Source of the DNA: Sideroxydans lithotrophicus ES-1
Lineage (GTDB): Bacteria; Pseudomonadota; Gammaproteobacteria; Burkholderiales; Gallionellaceae
Direction of reading: 5' to 3'
Length of the DNA stretch: 64,000 nucleotides
Assembly: GCF_000025705.1 (NCBI RefSeq)
Contig: NC_013959.1
Span: forward strand, 1,789,063 to 1,853,062
Shown piece by piece: positions 46,537-56,758 of this stretch (position 1 is its first letter; each line of letters opens with the position of its first letter). Position numbers and translations under genes: made by a program. The notes beneath the pieces were generated by a model. That model saw only the letters and a program-made list of their open reading frames with translations. It had not been told where the DNA came from and ran no database searches.

Positions 46537-49500
46537 CTAGTTTCCGCTCAGCGGAATGTTGAACGTGCCACCGGAAGTAATGACTCTCGCATTGCCCCGG
46601 CGGTTCGCTGTGCTCGTCGCCGGAATCTGCGTGAAGGTCACATTCAGGTCGCAGTTGTTGCCTGCGGCCACGATCGCCCCCGCGGTGCAGGTCGAGTTCG
46701 GCGCGATGTGGAAGTAGGCGGCACCGCTGGTGATCGACGCGCCGAGTATCGTCAGGTTGCCGTCGCCCGCCCCGTTGTTGATCTGCGCGGTCAGGGTCGT
46801 GTCAGCCGGAGGCGCAGTACCGAAAGCGAGCGGCGACTGCGACAGCGTCGGAACCGTTCCCACTCCGCTCAACGTCACCGTCTGCAAGGTCGACGGTATC
46901 GTCGCGGTCTGGAAGGTGATGCGCAGTGTGGGCGTGAAAGTCCCTGCCGCGACAGGCGTGAAGCTCACGTTGACCGTGCAGGTGCCGCCAACAGGTACCG
47001 GGGTTGCCAGGCAATCGTTGGTCTGGCTGAAACGGTTCGAGTTGGTACCGGCAAAGGCAATGCCCGTGACGGTCAGCGGCCCGTACCCGGTATTGGTAAC
47101 GACTACCGGCTGGCTCACGCTGGTGGTGTTGATCAGCTGGCTGGTGAAGGTCAGCGTGGTCGGTGCCACAGACTGCGCCGGATGTGCGCCTGTGCCGTAT
47201 AGCTGCACTGTCTGTGTCAGGTTGCCAGTCCTTACAGTCACCGTTGCCGACCGCGTCACATAGGCATTCGGCGTGAACTGGACGCCAAACGTGCAGCTTG
47301 CCGCGGCTGCCAGTGGTGCACCGCAGTTGTTATTGACGATGGCGAAGTTGCCGTTGCCGCCAGTGATGTTAAGAGCGACACCTCCCGCCAGCGCAGCATT
47401 GCCGTTATTGCTTACCGTGATCACTTGCGCCGGGTAGAAGGTCGCCGGGATGCCGACCTGCTGCTGGCCGAAGTCGATCATTGCGGGCAACACCGACAGG
47501 TGGCCGGCACTGCCTGCAGAGGCTACCTCGTCGGCACCGATGTCGAAGCCTGTGCCTTGCGGACGGACCTGCGCGTCGACGTCGTGGTTGGGTGCCAGCT
47601 CGCTGCCGCCGTTATTCACAGCCGGCGACGCGGTGGCGATATGGTAGTCGCCGAAAGCGGCATAGGCCGTGCCTGCTGTACTGGTCGGTTTGATCAGGTA
47701 CAGCGGGCCGTAACGCACGTTGACGTAATTGTTGCCTTCGTCCACTGTCGGCACGGCCTGCATGGCTTTCATGCTTGGCGGATTGATGACTGCCGGGAAC
47801 TCGGGCATTACGCGCGAACCGTTGCAATACAGGTCAAGCAACAGCGGGTCGGTCGTCCTGTTGTGCGTCGTCGCGTTGTTGCCGTAACCGCTAGTACTGG
47901 TCAGCACGGAATAGACCGGATTCAGGCGCAAGTTGGCATTCCTGTTAGGCGTGACGCTGGTATCGCCCAGCACGCCGAGATCCCAGTAGGCCGGGCTGCC
48001 GGTGCATTGGCCGGTAACCGTCTGGGCCGGCAGTTGAGTGCAACCCGTGCTGCCGTTGTTGGAAGAACACAGCGCGCCCTGACCGGCCACCACACCGTAG
48101 CGGAACGAGCGGTTGTGCCAGACGATGTTGTTTTCCAGCATGGGCCTGGCGATCTGGTTGGCCACACGCACCGGATTGGTGACACTCGTCGAGATCGCGT
48201 TCATCAACTGCGGACTGGTCGGTTCAGCTGAGATACCAGCCGGACCCGGCCGCCCGTTGCCTGTCGAGGTCGCGGTTTCTCCAGTACCCGAAAGCAGGAC
48301 TCCAGCCGTACCGGTGCTGTCGTTCGAGGCGATGGTGTTGTTGATGATGGCGCTTGTATCGAGCACATCGCTCATTGAAATGCCGCCACCGACCCAGCCT
48401 GCCACGTTGTTGTCGATGATGTTGTTGCTCACCGTCACCTTGTTCCACGGAGCGAAGTTGCCCGGGAAGGCCTGTGTATCGGCGCCGTTCACCTGTTGCA
48501 GGCGTATGCCGCCGCCCTGGCCCGATTCCGCGAAGTTACCGCGGATGATGTTCGAATCGATGGTCAGGTTACCCGTACCCAGAGTCGCCGTTTGCAGCGC
48601 AAGCGTTGGCTCGCCGCCGACGAAGATGCCGCCGCCGTGGGTCGAGGTTGTCTGCTGGAAGCTCTGATTGAACAGGATCTCGTTGAACGCAATGGTGCCG
48701 TTCTGGCTGAAGCCGAGATGGCCGATACCGCCGCCGTCCGATTGGCTGAAGTTGCCGCAGATCCAGTTGTGGTCGACGCTGTAACCGTCAGTACCGGTGC
48801 AGATCGACACGCCGCCACCTGCACCGCCCTGGCCGGTGGTGCCTTCAACCACGCCGTTCTTGGTGATGGAATTGTGGTGGATACGCACGCTCTGGTCGTA
48901 ACCGAAGCCGGCGATGGCACCGTTGACCAAGGTGGGGCTTCCGGTCAGCAAGCCTTCAGGATTTTCGGACTGCCCCACATAGCCTGGTATTTCGAGGTAG
49001 GGAACACCGATGCGGACACCGCCATTCAGCGCACCGGCATTGCCGTATACGCGGTTGTTGGCGATTTCCAGATTGTGTGCCCAGCCGTTGACATAGATAC
49101 CGCCGCCGGCATCGCCGCCGGTGATGCTGACACCATCGATGCGTGATGGTGCGCAGAGGAAGTTGCTGAGCCCGGGCTGCGGTACAGTGTTGGCACCATT
49201 CACAAGATCGAACGCAACAGTCGTTGAGCTGTACGCGCAATCCGCGGCACTGGCCGTCAAGGGAGTTACACCATCGGCCTTGTAGCCCTTGGCCAGCACG
49301 GTGATGCCGGCACCTTCCTCGGTGCCCAGCACTGAGGGTTCAAGCAATACCACGCCGCCGGTGACTTCCTGGCCGGGTAGCGGATCGACCTGAGTACCCG
49401 TCGTGGACTGGTTGCCGGTGTTGGTATCAATACCGAACATGGCATTGATCCTTGGCCGCCAGACTTCCAGTTTGCTGGTCGGGTATTTGGCTGCGTTGAT

Positions 49501-52500
49501 GATGACATCAGCCGCGCCCACGCCTTGCAGGCGGACCGGCTTCCACATGATGTCCAGCTCGTTGTATGTGCCCGCATCGACCAGGATCAGGTCTCCTGGC
49601 TTGGCAGTGTCGATGGCCGCCTGGATGGTCTGACCGCTGGCACCCTGCACACGCACTGGTGCACGGTCTTCAAGCGTGACGGTCACTGTGTCGACGCTGA
49701 CCTTGCCGTTGGCGGCGGTGATCACGAGCTCGCCGCTTGGTGTATTGGCAGGCACATTGACGGTGATGCTGGCGTCGGTCCAGCTGGACACCTGCATAGT
49801 CCGGCCGCCGATGGTGACCTGGCTACCCGCACCCTGGGTGCCGAAGCCGTAGTGACGCAACAGCGTGCGCTTGCTGGCCGGACCGCTGGTGGCGAAGGGA
49901 CCCGCATAGGCGGGGTTCTGCACCTGCTGGTCGCCCAGCGCGGTGATGGTCAACGTGCCGCCAGCAGTGGTCAGGTAAGGCCCGAAGCCGGCACTGCTAT
50001 CCACGCGCAGGATGGCCGGGGTTGCGTCCGGGTAGGCGCAATCGGTCGGGTTGTAACCCGCCGCAAAGGCAGCGATCGGCAACACCGGCGTATCCAGATA
50101 GGTCGACTGCCCGGGCATGAACGGATTGGTGTAGCAGAAGTTGCTGTAAGCCGGGTTGTATTGCGGGTCGGTGATCTTCGCGGCCAACGCAGCCGTGGCG
50201 ACCACGTTGCCGTTTACGTCGACATATTGTCCAAGCGCATTGGTGGCCGGAATCGGGCCCGGATCGTTCATGCAGTTGATGAGCATGTTGGGTCCATAGC
50301 CGGACGGAGTCGGCGGATTCACCAGCCAGCTCGACGGCAACATCATGTTGTATGCGCCCCACTGGTCGGAATAGGTACGGCTGATCTCGCGGCCATTGAA
50401 GTCCTTGGTCGACACCGGAACGAACGGCACGGAAGCCTTCTCGCCGAAATCGGGCGCCGCCGCGTTGTACTCCGACGAGGCATCGTCAAGGATGATGCCG
50501 GTGTTGTTGGCGGCGACAGGCACTTCGGTGAAGACGAAGAACGTGGCACTGGCTTGCGTCTGGTCAGTCAGGGTGACCAGCTTTCTGTCACACAGCGGTC
50601 GATCCATGCCGGCGAACGGCGCGACCTGTTGCGCGGCCGGGAACAGGCTCAGGTAATCGGGCACGCGGTGCATATTGCCCACGCATTCCGGGAAAGAGAT
50701 CATCGATGCCGTCACCCCCAGATCCGACGTCGGATTGCTCTGGAAGCCGGGATCGCCGGTGTTCGGGTCGAACGGGTTCCCGTCATTCAACGTGGCCTGG
50801 TCGGGCAGGATGAAGATGCTGGCCAAGGGGCCGAATTGCTGCGTTGTCTGCGCGTTGAAAGCGTCGCCGACGAGGATGTTCTTGTCTTCTTCCTTGACGA
50901 TTTCATAGCCCGGCGGTGTCACGGCCTCGACCACGTACTGGCCGGGCGGCAGGCTGACCAGCGTTTGGCCGAATGCAGCCTGCGCCGCAGTCAGCGGATG
51001 CGCCGCGACATAGGCCGCACTCGGGAAATTGTAGCGCCCGTCATATGGAGCCGGCTGTACCTGGTTCCAGTTGTGGAAACCGTCGTAGCAACGGAATTGA
51101 TCGTTGTTCAATGTGTAGTTGGTGAACGGATCGACCTGGGTCGTGTTGTATGGTGGCAATGCGCCTGCCGCCGGTCCCGGCAATTGCCCCGGGCACTGCA
51201 TGTTGACTTGTGCTCCCGCCGTCACGCCAGCGGCCGCGGGAACCCCCGTGACGGGATTCCGCAACACCCCGTCTGCGCCGAGAATATAGTTCGCGCCATC
51301 CGAACCCTTGACAGTGTTCGCCCAGTCGTCCCAGCTGGACGTCTGCGTGGTATCGACCAGTTTCAGCGTCTTGGTGCCGTCGGGCAAGGTTGTCTGCTGG
51401 TACAAGTTCACCGTGACGCGCGGCACCAGCGGTTCCCAGATGGTCTGGATGTTGTAACGCTGGTCGTCAAACGGGCGCGTACTGCTGTAAACCACGGTGC
51501 CCTGGATGCCACCGTTCTCGCCCGGCGCGTAGGGTACACGTCCCCAGTTGATCAGGTTACGCTGGCTGATGAAACCCTGATTACCGTATGAATATGAACC
51601 AGGCACCTGCACGACGTTTGAACTGCAGGGCGCTCCTCCCGGACAGGCTGCATAGGTCGAGCTCCATAGTCCGGCACCAGGGCCGGTCGCATCCACCGCA
51701 CCGCCGGCATCGACGAAGATATTGACGCCGGTCTGTTTGTAGCGCGTGGTGTCGGCTTCGCTCACATACCAGTTGAACAGCGGGAACAGTTCGGCCAGCA
51801 GACCGTTGCCGTTGCTGTCGGTCAGCGTCTGGTTGGAGATGGCACCGTTACGGAAACGGTTCGTCATCAGCGCATTGGGTATGCCGGGTTCACCGGGGTC
51901 ATAGACGCCGTTCTTGTTGAGGTCCATGAACAGGTTCTGGTCATGCTGCGTGAACCAGCTCAACACCGGGATGTTGCCGAGAGCGACATTGGCGGTGCCA
52001 ACGACGACTGCCTGGGTCTGGATGATCTGGTCCAGCCACTGGTCCCACACCGCCAGTTCATAAGTGCCCGGCGGGACGCCCGTCAGGGTGAAGTTGCCGT
52101 TCGCATCGCACTGGGCGGCAGCGATGGAAGGCCCGGTGCCGCTTTGCGAATTCAGTGCGACCTGGCAGGTCGTCGAGCTGAGCAGGTCATATGCGCCGGA
52201 ATCGTACAGCGTCACGTCAGACGGATGCGACATATGCTCATTGGTGACATGTCCGGTGACCGTCTGCGCGCCGGTCAACCCGTTGGCCGCCGCATAGGCT
52301 GCCACGTGCGCCGGATTGACGAAGCCGATCGTGGTATGGAATCCGGGCGGGCCGAATTCCTGGAAGTACACGGGCTCCTTGACGCCGGTAAAGGCATCCT
52401 GGGCGGGCGTTCCTTCCAGTGTCTCGGTTTGCCACCAGACCTCGCCGGCTCCCTCGCGCCCCGCGCCCGGATGGGCATACACGTCATAGCGTGCCGGTGT

Positions 52501-55158
52501 CAGGTTCTTGATCAAGGCGTGTCCAGCCAAGGCGTATTTGGCAGGATCGGCTTGGGCAGTGCCAGCATTGGGATCGTTCGGGCAGGTGTAGATGACACCT
52601 ACGACGTTGCCGGTAGCACTGGTGGCGGTGCCGTTGGTTTTGGTATTCCTGTCATCCGGGCAACCCGGCCTGCCGAGCAGCCAGTTGCTGAGCGGCATGT
52701 TGAAGGCATCGTAGGTTTGCTGGCCGGCGGGATCGCCAGTACGTCCGGCCGGGTCGAACAGGATGATGTTGAATCCGCCGAGCCCGTTTTCGTTGAGGTC
52801 GTTTTGCCCGTTGGTCGGCGCATTGTCCTCATAGATATAGACACTCAACTGTGCCGGTTCGAGCGGAGTGGCCTGCAATGCGATTGAAACCGGATTCCAG
52901 GCTTTGGCGGTGGTGGTACCAACTTGTACTTGCGGCTTGATTTCCGCGCCGCCCATCATGTGGCCGCTGCCGGCCGGGTCGCAAACTGTGGGATCGGTAC
53001 TGCCGCAGCCGCCCACCGGGTTCCCGGCATCGCCGGGCAGGATGGAAATGTAGTAGTTCTTGGTTGGATCCAGAACGGCATCGGCGATCTGCGTCGCAAC
53101 CTGTGCGGCAACCGCGGCGCCGCGCACCTGCTGTCCGCTACCGCAGCTCACGGCACCGACGCAACCGGTTGCGATCACCGGCATGTTGCTCCGGTGGAAA
53201 CTGGTGCCCAGCGTGCGCGTCCCCAGCACGGGTGTTCCGGTCGGGTCAACCTTGAATGTCTGGTCTTCCTGGATGGTCCAGCGATAATCCGTAATTGCCA
53301 TCCCGCTGGTCGCATCGACCACGGCCACATTGAGTCCGGTCGCCATGCCGGCGGGAACAAATGTGACGGTGGCAGTGGCGGGCGAGCTGGCGGTGCCCTG
53401 CGAATTGGTGGCCACATAGGTGAACTGGCAGGATGTCGTGCCGGTATTGGGAATTGCGGTAAATGATCCATCCGGGTTCACCGTTACCGAACTGCAAGTG
53501 CCCGCCGTGGCCAGCGATGCCGTCAGCGGGTACGAGCTTGGATCGCTGGCGTTGGTCAGCAAACCGGGACGCGATGCCGAGAACGTGCTGGCCAGGGTGC
53601 TGGTATAGGTTTGGGTGGCGGCTGTCGGTGCACCGCCGGTTCCGCTCGCGGCGACGTTCAATGTCACCGTTGCCGTTTGGCCGGTCGTATTGCTCGCCGT
53701 ATAAGTGAAGGAATCGGTTCCCCTGAATCCCGCCGTTGGAGTGTAGATGAAAGTCCCGTCTGCATTGAAGCTCAGCGTGCCGGTGGCAGGTTGTGTAAGC
53801 GTCGACAATGTGGCGACTGCAATGTCGTTGAGTTTTACGTTGCCGTTGATCGCGGTGCTCAGGGGCACCTGATAGGAATCGTTGACCACTGTTGGTGTGG
53901 CAACGGCGGAAAATACTCCCGCTGCATAGCCGGTCGCAGTCGTGGTGTCGACTGGCTGATTGACCAGCAGGAATCCCTGCTGGCCGCCATCCGGCCCGTT
54001 TGCCGTGGTCAGGCTGAGCTGGCGGTCGAAGACACCAAATGTCGAGGGATTGAACTGACCGGCGGTGACTGACGGATTGACGATCACATCGTACGTCTTG
54101 CCTGCCGTGAGCAGCACCTCATCCTGAATTTTCGGAATGCCGGGTGCGACATTGCCATCCTCGGCGACGAGCGACATCGGCAGGCCGACCACGGTTGGGA
54201 TGTGCGTGTGCGAGCCGGCGTTCAGAAAGCGCAGCAGCACATTGCCACTCGATTCGGAGGCGCCCACCGCGAACGCGGACTTCTGTGGCGCGGATTTGTC
54301 GTAGGCCTGGCCGTTGATCAGGAAATAGGTGGGTGTGTAATTCACTGCCGCCGGGTAACAGGTGTTTGCGGTGCTGGTGTTGCATGACGGGTCGTTCCAG
54401 CGCAGGTTCACATTGGTGCCGGCCATTGCCGCCGTGTCCACCTGGGCGTTCTGGATCGGGTCGATTTCGCTGAACAGCAGGGTTGCGTCGGAATCATAAG
54501 GGACACCGGCGCCGGCGTTGGCGGCAGGATAGGCATTGCCGCTGGCGAACGTCGTCACCGTGGTGCCATTTGGCACTGCAGGCGCCTGGGTCACGATCAG
54601 CACGCCGTAGAGTCCCATCGGTACCTCCAGCGATGGCAAGGTGGCGGCCTCATAAATGTAGCTGCCGGGACGCAGATTGTTCCAGGTCAATGTCGTGGGA
54701 GTCGTGCCGTTCGCGGCGACTTCGGTTGCCCATGACATCGCACGATCCAGTTGCGGTGGTGGTACGAATGCGGGGCTGGCCGCTGCGTTGTTCGGGAAGG
54801 TGCTGAAATTTTGCGCCGGATGTGCCGGGCTCGGCATCCGCGTCGGCATGCCCATGCCGCCGCCCAATTGCCCCAGGACCATGATGGAGGTCGGCACCGG
54901 CAGGCTGTTGGTCAGGTTGATTTGCAGCGTGTCGCCGGGTGCTGCGACGATGGTCGGCCCCGGAGCCCAGGCAGCGGTGCATGCGCCGGTGGTGCAGTAT
55001 CCCCACATCGGCACTATAGCCCCGTCCGGCAAAGTGGCATTCATGCGTTGCGCAGTCAGGTTGACGGGGATGGTCGCTGCGGCAGCGGCACCGGCGTCCA
55101 TGAGCATGACGACGGAAAGTATGGTCCACAGAGTCGCTTTGATATTAGGGGTTCTCAT
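46537..55158 (-). CDS. Giant secreted mosaic protein with degenerate cupredoxin start
   Basis: A 2,873-residue exported protein; ATG 55158 has AAGGAG upstream. After a signal peptide (about 1-28), residues about 28-410 are multicopper-oxidase-like (APGPTIVAAPGDTLQINLTNSLP; PMGLYGVLIVTQAP; YFLINGQAYDK) and parallel the neighbouring 520-residue oxidase, but the copper motifs are reduced to one HTH (317-319). Then come two bacterial Ig/cadherin-like domains (about 420-600), SdrD-B-like repeats with Ca-site character (DLNKNGVYDPGEPGIPNA), an IPT/TIG domain near 1775-1815, a right-handed beta-helix of the NosD/pectate-lyase type from about 1840 (TIQAAIDTAKPGDLILVDAG) to 2540, and three or four choice-of-anchor/HYDIN-type domains to the end (FGQQQVGIPATFYPAQVITV). 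No membrane or sorting tail is visible. Probably an extracellular matrix or scaffold protein of the oxidase system. Confidence 0.82.
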   Translation of the reverse strand: MRTPNIKATLWTILSVVMLMDAGAAAAATIPVNLTAQRMNATLPDGAIVPMWGYCTTGACTAAWAPGPTIVAAPGDTLQINLTNSLPVPTSIMVLGQLGGGMGMPTRMPSPAHPAQNFSTFPNNAAASPAFVPPPQLDRAMSWATEVAANGTTPTTLTWNNLRPGSYIYEAATLPSLEVPMGLYGVLIVTQAPAVPNGTTVTTFASGNAYPAANAGAGVPYDSDATLLFSEIDPIQNAQVDTAAMAGTNVNLRWNDPSCNTSTANTCYPAAVNYTPTYFLINGQAYDKSAPQKSAFAVGASESSGNVLLRFLNAGSHTHIPTVVGLPMSLVAEDGNVAPGIPKIQDEVLLTAGKTYDVIVNPSVTAGQFNPSTFGVFDRQLSLTTANGPDGGQQGFLLVNQPVDTTTATGYAAGVFSAVATPTVVNDSYQVPLSTAINGNVKLNDIAVATLSTLTQPATGTLSFNADGTFIYTPTAGFRGTDSFTYTASNTTGQTATVTLNVAASGTGGAPTAATQTYTSTLASTFSASRPGLLTNASDPSSYPLTASLATAGTCSSVTVNPDGSFTAIPNTGTTSCQFTYVATNSQGTASSPATATVTFVPAGMATGLNVAVVDATSGMAITDYRWTIQEDQTFKVDPTGTPVLGTRTLGTSFHRSNMPVIATGCVGAVSCGSGQQVRGAAVAAQVATQIADAVLDPTKNYYISILPGDAGNPVGGCGSTDPTVCDPAGSGHMMGGAEIKPQVQVGTTTAKAWNPVSIALQATPLEPAQLSVYIYEDNAPTNGQNDLNENGLGGFNIILFDPAGRTGDPAGQQTYDAFNMPLSNWLLGRPGCPDDRNTKTNGTATSATGNVVGVIYTCPNDPNAGTAQADPAKYALAGHALIKNLTPARYDVYAHPGAGREGAGEVWWQTETLEGTPAQDAFTGVKEPVYFQEFGPPGFHTTIGFVNPAHVAAYAAANGLTGAQTVTGHVTNEHMSHPSDVTLYDSGAYDLLSSTTCQVALNSQSGTGPSIAAAQCDANGNFTLTGVPPGTYELAVWDQWLDQIIQTQAVVVGTANVALGNIPVLSWFTQHDQNLFMDLNKNGVYDPGEPGIPNALMTNRFRNGAISNQTLTDSNGNGLLAELFPLFNWYVSEADTTRYKQTGVNIFVDAGGAVDATGPGAGLWSSTYAACPGGAPCSSNVVQVPGSYSYGNQGFISQRNLINWGRVPYAPGENGGIQGTVVYSSTRPFDDQRYNIQTIWEPLVPRVTVNLYQQTTLPDGTKTLKLVDTTQTSSWDDWANTVKGSDGANYILGADGVLRNPVTGVPAAAGVTAGAQVNMQCPGQLPGPAAGALPPYNTTQVDPFTNYTLNNDQFRCYDGFHNWNQVQPAPYDGRYNFPSAAYVAAHPLTAAQAAFGQTLVSLPPGQYVVEAVTPPGYEIVKEEDKNILVGDAFNAQTTQQFGPLASIFILPDQATLNDGNPFDPNTGDPGFQSNPTSDLGVTASMISFPECVGNMHRVPDYLSLFPAAQQVAPFAGMDRPLCDRKLVTLTDQTQASATFFVFTEVPVAANNTGIILDDASSEYNAAAPDFGEKASVPFVPVSTKDFNGREISRTYSDQWGAYNMMLPSSWLVNPPTPSGYGPNMLINCMNDPGPIPATNALGQYVDVNGNVVATAALAAKITDPQYNPAYSNFCYTNPFMPGQSTYLDTPVLPIAAFAAGYNPTDCAYPDATPAILRVDSSAGFGPYLTTAGGTLTITALGDQQVQNPAYAGPFATSGPASKRTLLRHYGFGTQGAGSQVTIGGRTMQVSSWTDASITVNVPANTPSGELVITAANGKVSVDTVTVTLEDRAPVRVQGASGQTIQAAIDTAKPGDLILVDAGTYNELDIMWKPVRLQGVGAADVIINAAKYPTSKLEVWRPRINAMFGIDTNTGNQSTTGTQVDPLPGQEVTGGVVLLEPSVLGTEEGAGITVLAKGYKADGVTPLTASAADCAYSSTTVAFDLVNGANTVPQPGLSNFLCAPSRIDGVSITGGDAGGGIYVNGWAHNLEIANNRVYGNAGALNGGVRIGVPYLEIPGYVGQSENPEGLLTGSPTLVNGAIAGFGYDQSVRIHHNSITKNGVVEGTTGQGGAGGGVSICTGTDGYSVDHNWICGNFSQSDGGGIGHLGFSQNGTIAFNEILFNQSFQQTTSTHGGGIFVGGEPTLALQTATLGTGNLTIDSNIIRGNFAESGQGGGIRLQQVNGADTQAFPGNFAPWNKVTVSNNIIDNNVAGWVGGGISMSDVLDTSAIINNTIASNDSTGTAGVLLSGTGETATSTGNGRPGPAGISAEPTSPQLMNAISTSVTNPVRVANQIARPMLENNIVWHNRSFRYGVVAGQGALCSSNNGSTGCTQLPAQTVTGQCTGSPAYWDLGVLGDTSVTPNRNANLRLNPVYSVLTSTSGYGNNATTHNRTTDPLLLDLYCNGSRVMPEFPAVINPPSMKAMQAVPTVDEGNNYVNVRYGPLYLIKPTSTAGTAYAAFGDYHIATASPAVNNGGSELAPNHDVDAQVRPQGTGFDIGADEVASAGSAGHLSVLPAMIDFGQQQVGIPATFYPAQVITVSNNGNAALAGGVALNITGGNGNFAIVNNNCGAPLAAAASCTFGVQFTPNAYVTRSATVTVRTGNLTQTVQLYGTGAHPAQSVAPTTLTFTSQLINTTSVSQPVVVTNTGYGPLTVTGIAFAGTNSNRFSQTNDCLATPVPVGGTCTVNVSFTPVAAGTFTPTLRITFQTATIPSTLQTVTLSGVGTVPTLSQSPLAFGTAPPADTTLTAQINNGAGDGNLTILGASITSGAAYFHIAPNSTCTAGAIVAAGNNCDLNVTFTQIPATSTANRRGNARVITSGGTFNIPLSGN

Positions 55159-55185
55159 GGCTGAGCTCCTTCGCAATGGTTGCTT

Positions 55186-56748
55186 TTATAGAGATTCGTC
55201 GATGTACCAGGTGAACGGGTCGACGATCAGCATCATCATCATTCCGCCCGGAAACACATCGTTCGTTGTTATCTCGCGCTCGTTGTGGGAGTGCCACATG
55301 TACGCATAGCCTGCTTCAGAGGTGGGGCCGTTGAAGTTCAGCGTCCCCGGTGGCAGCGGTGTCGAGTTGAAGCCTGAGTTGGAGGACTGTATGCCCAGAT
55401 AAGGCGTACCCGCGTACCACTGGCCGTTGGCGACGATCTGCGGATCAGGCGGCGTGATCGGGATAGGTTTGTTGTGGTCGGCGCACCATTCGCCATAGTT
55501 GGGGGCGAAATTCGTCGCCGTCGGATCGTTCGATACGCCGACCGTGTTGTAGCCGTAGGCATCCGGGTTACAAACGATGGGGTGCGACACCCCGCCTGCG
55601 TCGACCCATTGGTCTCCGCTATGATGGTTGTACACGTCCCAGTTCAATCCTTTGCCAGTCCAGGTGAAGATCGCATCGACGGTCTGCCCGGACACCGTGG
55701 GAATGGTGAACAACAACGGCCCGGCCAGTTTGGTCGCATCGCTCTGGCTCACTATCAGATTGCCGTCGCGTGCCAGCACGCGTGCATGGTTGCCGTGGAA
55801 GTGGAACGGATGCTGCCAGCGTCCCTGCCCGACCACGCGCATCAGCAGTCGCTCGCCGGGGTGGATGTGCGGGTTGCCGTTGTAGGGCTGGTGGATGTAC
55901 GACGCGGAATAGGAGGCGTCCATGTCGTCCGGCATCGAGCGGCCGTTGATCAGGAAATAATTGGGGCGGTAGGGTTCGGTGGTAACCATGATCTCGGGGC
56001 ATGATGTCGCGCCACCAGCCACGCTGGCAGCGCAGGAATTGACCTGATCCAGCGCCTGCTGGTGCATACGCGAATCGATCTCGCTGAATTCGAACAGATA
56101 CTCGCGGTCGTAACAGGTCGCCGCGTGATCGTATGCGGTCGCCGCGAGCGAAAAAGGTCCCTGGGTGCATCCTGTCGGCGCTGCCATGGTTGGCAATACG
56201 ACAATGGCTCCGTAAAGACCCATCTGGATCTGCAACTCGGGCTGGGTGCCGCTGTAATAGGAATAGGTGCCTGGATGGGTAGGCGTGAACGTGTAGCTTA
56301 CCGTGCTGCCCGGTGCAGCTTCCTGCACCATCGCGCCGCCCACGCCGCCGCTCGCCGTGACCTGGAAGCCGGGAAACACAATCGAGGTATTTCCTGCTGC
56401 CAAGGGCAAGGAATTGGTCAGATTGATCGTGACGGCCTGGCCTTCAGTCACGATCATGGTCGGCCCCGGCAATTGCATGAGCGGGCAATTGGGTGCCGGG
56501 CCTGCGACGCCGGTCGCGGGCCTGGCCGCGAAACCGCTGGGCGTGGTGGTACAGCCGTAGCCCCAGGAATAGATCATGGCTCCGTCCGGCTGGCTGATGT
56601 AATCGGCGCTTGCGGTGAGATTGAAAACCGGCCCCGTGATGCCGTTGACCTCAGCTTGCGCCGTTGCTGCAAACAGCAGGCAAGTCGCGGCCGCGGAGGC
56701 AAAGAACCAGGAGGCGAGCCGGCGGAAATTTCTTGTCATTGGATTCAT
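55186..56748 (-). CDS. Multicopper oxidase-like protein, T2/T3 half
   Basis: A 520-residue exported protein with Sec-type signal (WFFASAAATCLLFAATAQA). Cupredoxin domains are visible: LPGPTMIVTEGQAVTINLTN, IQMGLYGAIVVLP, YFLINGRSMPDDMDA. The copper motifs are HPFHFHGNH (H313, H316, H318, H321) and, near the C-terminus, YMWHSHNERE (H486, H488). HxHG plus WHSH is the pair that in laccases gives type 2 and type 3 copper ligands; there is no HCH motif, so no type 1 copper here. The ATG at 56748 has AGGAGAACGACC before it, ten bases after the preceding oxidase gene. It probably works with that protein (see findings). Paralog of the giant protein's N-terminus. Confidence 0.85.
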   Translation of the reverse strand: MNPMTRNFRRLASWFFASAAATCLLFAATAQAEVNGITGPVFNLTASADYISQPDGAMIYSWGYGCTTTPSGFAARPATGVAGPAPNCPLMQLPGPTMIVTEGQAVTINLTNSLPLAAGNTSIVFPGFQVTASGGVGGAMVQEAAPGSTVSYTFTPTHPGTYSYYSGTQPELQIQMGLYGAIVVLPTMAAPTGCTQGPFSLAATAYDHAATCYDREYLFEFSEIDSRMHQQALDQVNSCAASVAGGATSCPEIMVTTEPYRPNYFLINGRSMPDDMDASYSASYIHQPYNGNPHIHPGERLLMRVVGQGRWQHPFHFHGNHARVLARDGNLIVSQSDATKLAGPLLFTIPTVSGQTVDAIFTWTGKGLNWDVYNHHSGDQWVDAGGVSHPIVCNPDAYGYNTVGVSNDPTATNFAPNYGEWCADHNKPIPITPPDPQIVANGQWYAGTPYLGIQSSNSGFNSTPLPPGTLNFNGPTSEAGYAYMWHSHNEREITTNDVFPGGMMMMLIVDPFTWYIDESL

Positions 56749-56758
56749 GGTCGTTCTC

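Noticed and set aside
49525-51591. A 688-codon plus-strand open frame opposite the giant gene
   Set aside because: It lies wholly antisense to a long gene with clear domains, has no ribosome site, and its Arg/His/Val-rich composition is that of a GC-rich shadow frame.
55186-56748. Second oxidase as a degenerate enzyme because it lacks the HCH motif
   Set aside because: WHSH is the normal type 3 motif of the first domain in laccases, and the missing HCH motif is present in the adjacent gene, so partnership explains it better than decay.
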